64,000 bases of DNA from Marinifaba aquimaris (lineage in GTDB: Bacteria; Pseudomonadota; Gammaproteobacteria; Enterobacterales; Alteromonadaceae). Positions within the stretch are counted from its first letter, which is position 1. Every line of letters starts with the position of its first letter. The DNA is taken from contig NZ_JABULX010000010.1 of NCBI RefSeq assembly GCF_013328345.1, positions 56,013 to 120,012 of the forward strand, read 5' to 3'. A model generated the notes under the pieces. The model did no database searches. It saw only the letters and a list, made by a program, of their open reading frames with translations, and was not told the DNA's origin. The position numbers and the translations under genes were made by a program. Positions 63,966 through 64,000 of the stretch are shown here, piece after piece.

Positions 63966-64000
63966 CCAAGCTATCTGTCAGTAGAGCTTGTCGTTATCTC
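63959..64000 (+). CDS. IS3-family transposase OrfB, 5' fragment (truncated by window end)
   Basis: The -1 frame after the slippery site reads NITKLSVSRACRYL and runs off the window. SVSRACRYL is the usual start of IS3 OrfB HTH_21 segments. The DDE catalytic core lies beyond the edge. No independent start is identified; expression is probably by frameshift from orfA. Confidence 0.7.

Larger units (their letters stand above)
63523..64000 (+). mobile_element. IS3-family insertion sequence (left part, continues past window)
   Basis: The element opens with TGACCCGTCCTGAATAAGG, a typical IS3-group terminal repeat beginning TG. It encodes OrfA and the start of OrfB, joined by a frameshift. The right inverted repeat and target duplication lie outside the window. 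It has inserted just downstream of the recG terminator, where it should do little harm. Confidence 0.8.

Overview
The window looks like chromosome of a marine gammaproteobacterium of the Alteromonadales, most likely Colwelliaceae (Thalassotalea or Colwellia type). This rests on AT-rich DNA, MaoP, PrkB, a CrbS/CrbR acetate-switch locus, a tatABC-tatD-hemB order, YfiR with a hybrid kinase, and many c-di-GMP enzymes. The genus is inferred from gene content, not from a marker. I saw no rRNA, tRNA or CRISPR array.

Layout. (1) 1-9709, minus strand: a compact type II secretion operon read gspG-E-F-H-I-J-K-L-M-(C/PilP-like)-D. The secretin is a predicted lipoprotein and runs off the left edge. (2) 9856-10907: a DUF2304 membrane protein and a family 2 glycosyltransferase. 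(3) 11141-22434, minus strand: a surface-polysaccharide operon of twelve tightly packed genes. It has a five-gene precursor cassette (GDPD-like, HAD phosphatase, degenerate nucleotidyltransferase fused to an NTF2 domain, cupin, canonical nucleotidyltransferase), then an ABC exporter (Wzm/Wzt), a methyltransferase and four glycosyltransferase-type proteins. A strong sigma70-like promoter lies just upstream. (4) 22722-27223: a TMTC-like membrane/TPR protein and a long SLBB export protein. (5) 27405-29063: maoP, prkB and a DUF1289 protein. (6) 29199-31022: an EAL-CBS-GGDEF protein. (7) 31043-41412: an acetate-switch neighbourhood with a DnaQ-like exonuclease, a CNB-CBS-DUF294 protein, an ActP-type symporter with its DUF4212 subunit, CrbS, CrbR and a porin. 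Related dyad motifs lie in two of its promoter regions. (8) 41459-48411: a 1730-residue BvgS-like kinase, a spermidine-synthase-like protein and a GNAT-thioesterase fusion. (9) 48462-53174: tatABC, tatD, a diguanylate cyclase and hemB as one minus-strand run. (10) 53326-57769: a putative outer-membrane protein, dtd, a prolyl iminopeptidase, a second diguanylate cyclase and a Dyp-type peroxidase. (11) 57860-63455: a hybrid kinase divergent from a YfiR-like gene, then recG. (12) 63523-64000: the left part of an IS3-family element just behind the recG terminator.

How the genes work together. The window is rich in envelope traffic (T2SS, Tat, ABC polysaccharide export, porin) and in signalling (three large kinases, three c-di-GMP enzymes, YfiR). 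The least familiar parts are the precursor cassette with its paired nucleotidyltransferases, the Wzt protein with a tandem Lys-Glu linker encoded by a six-base repeat, and the dyad elements around the acetate-switch locus.
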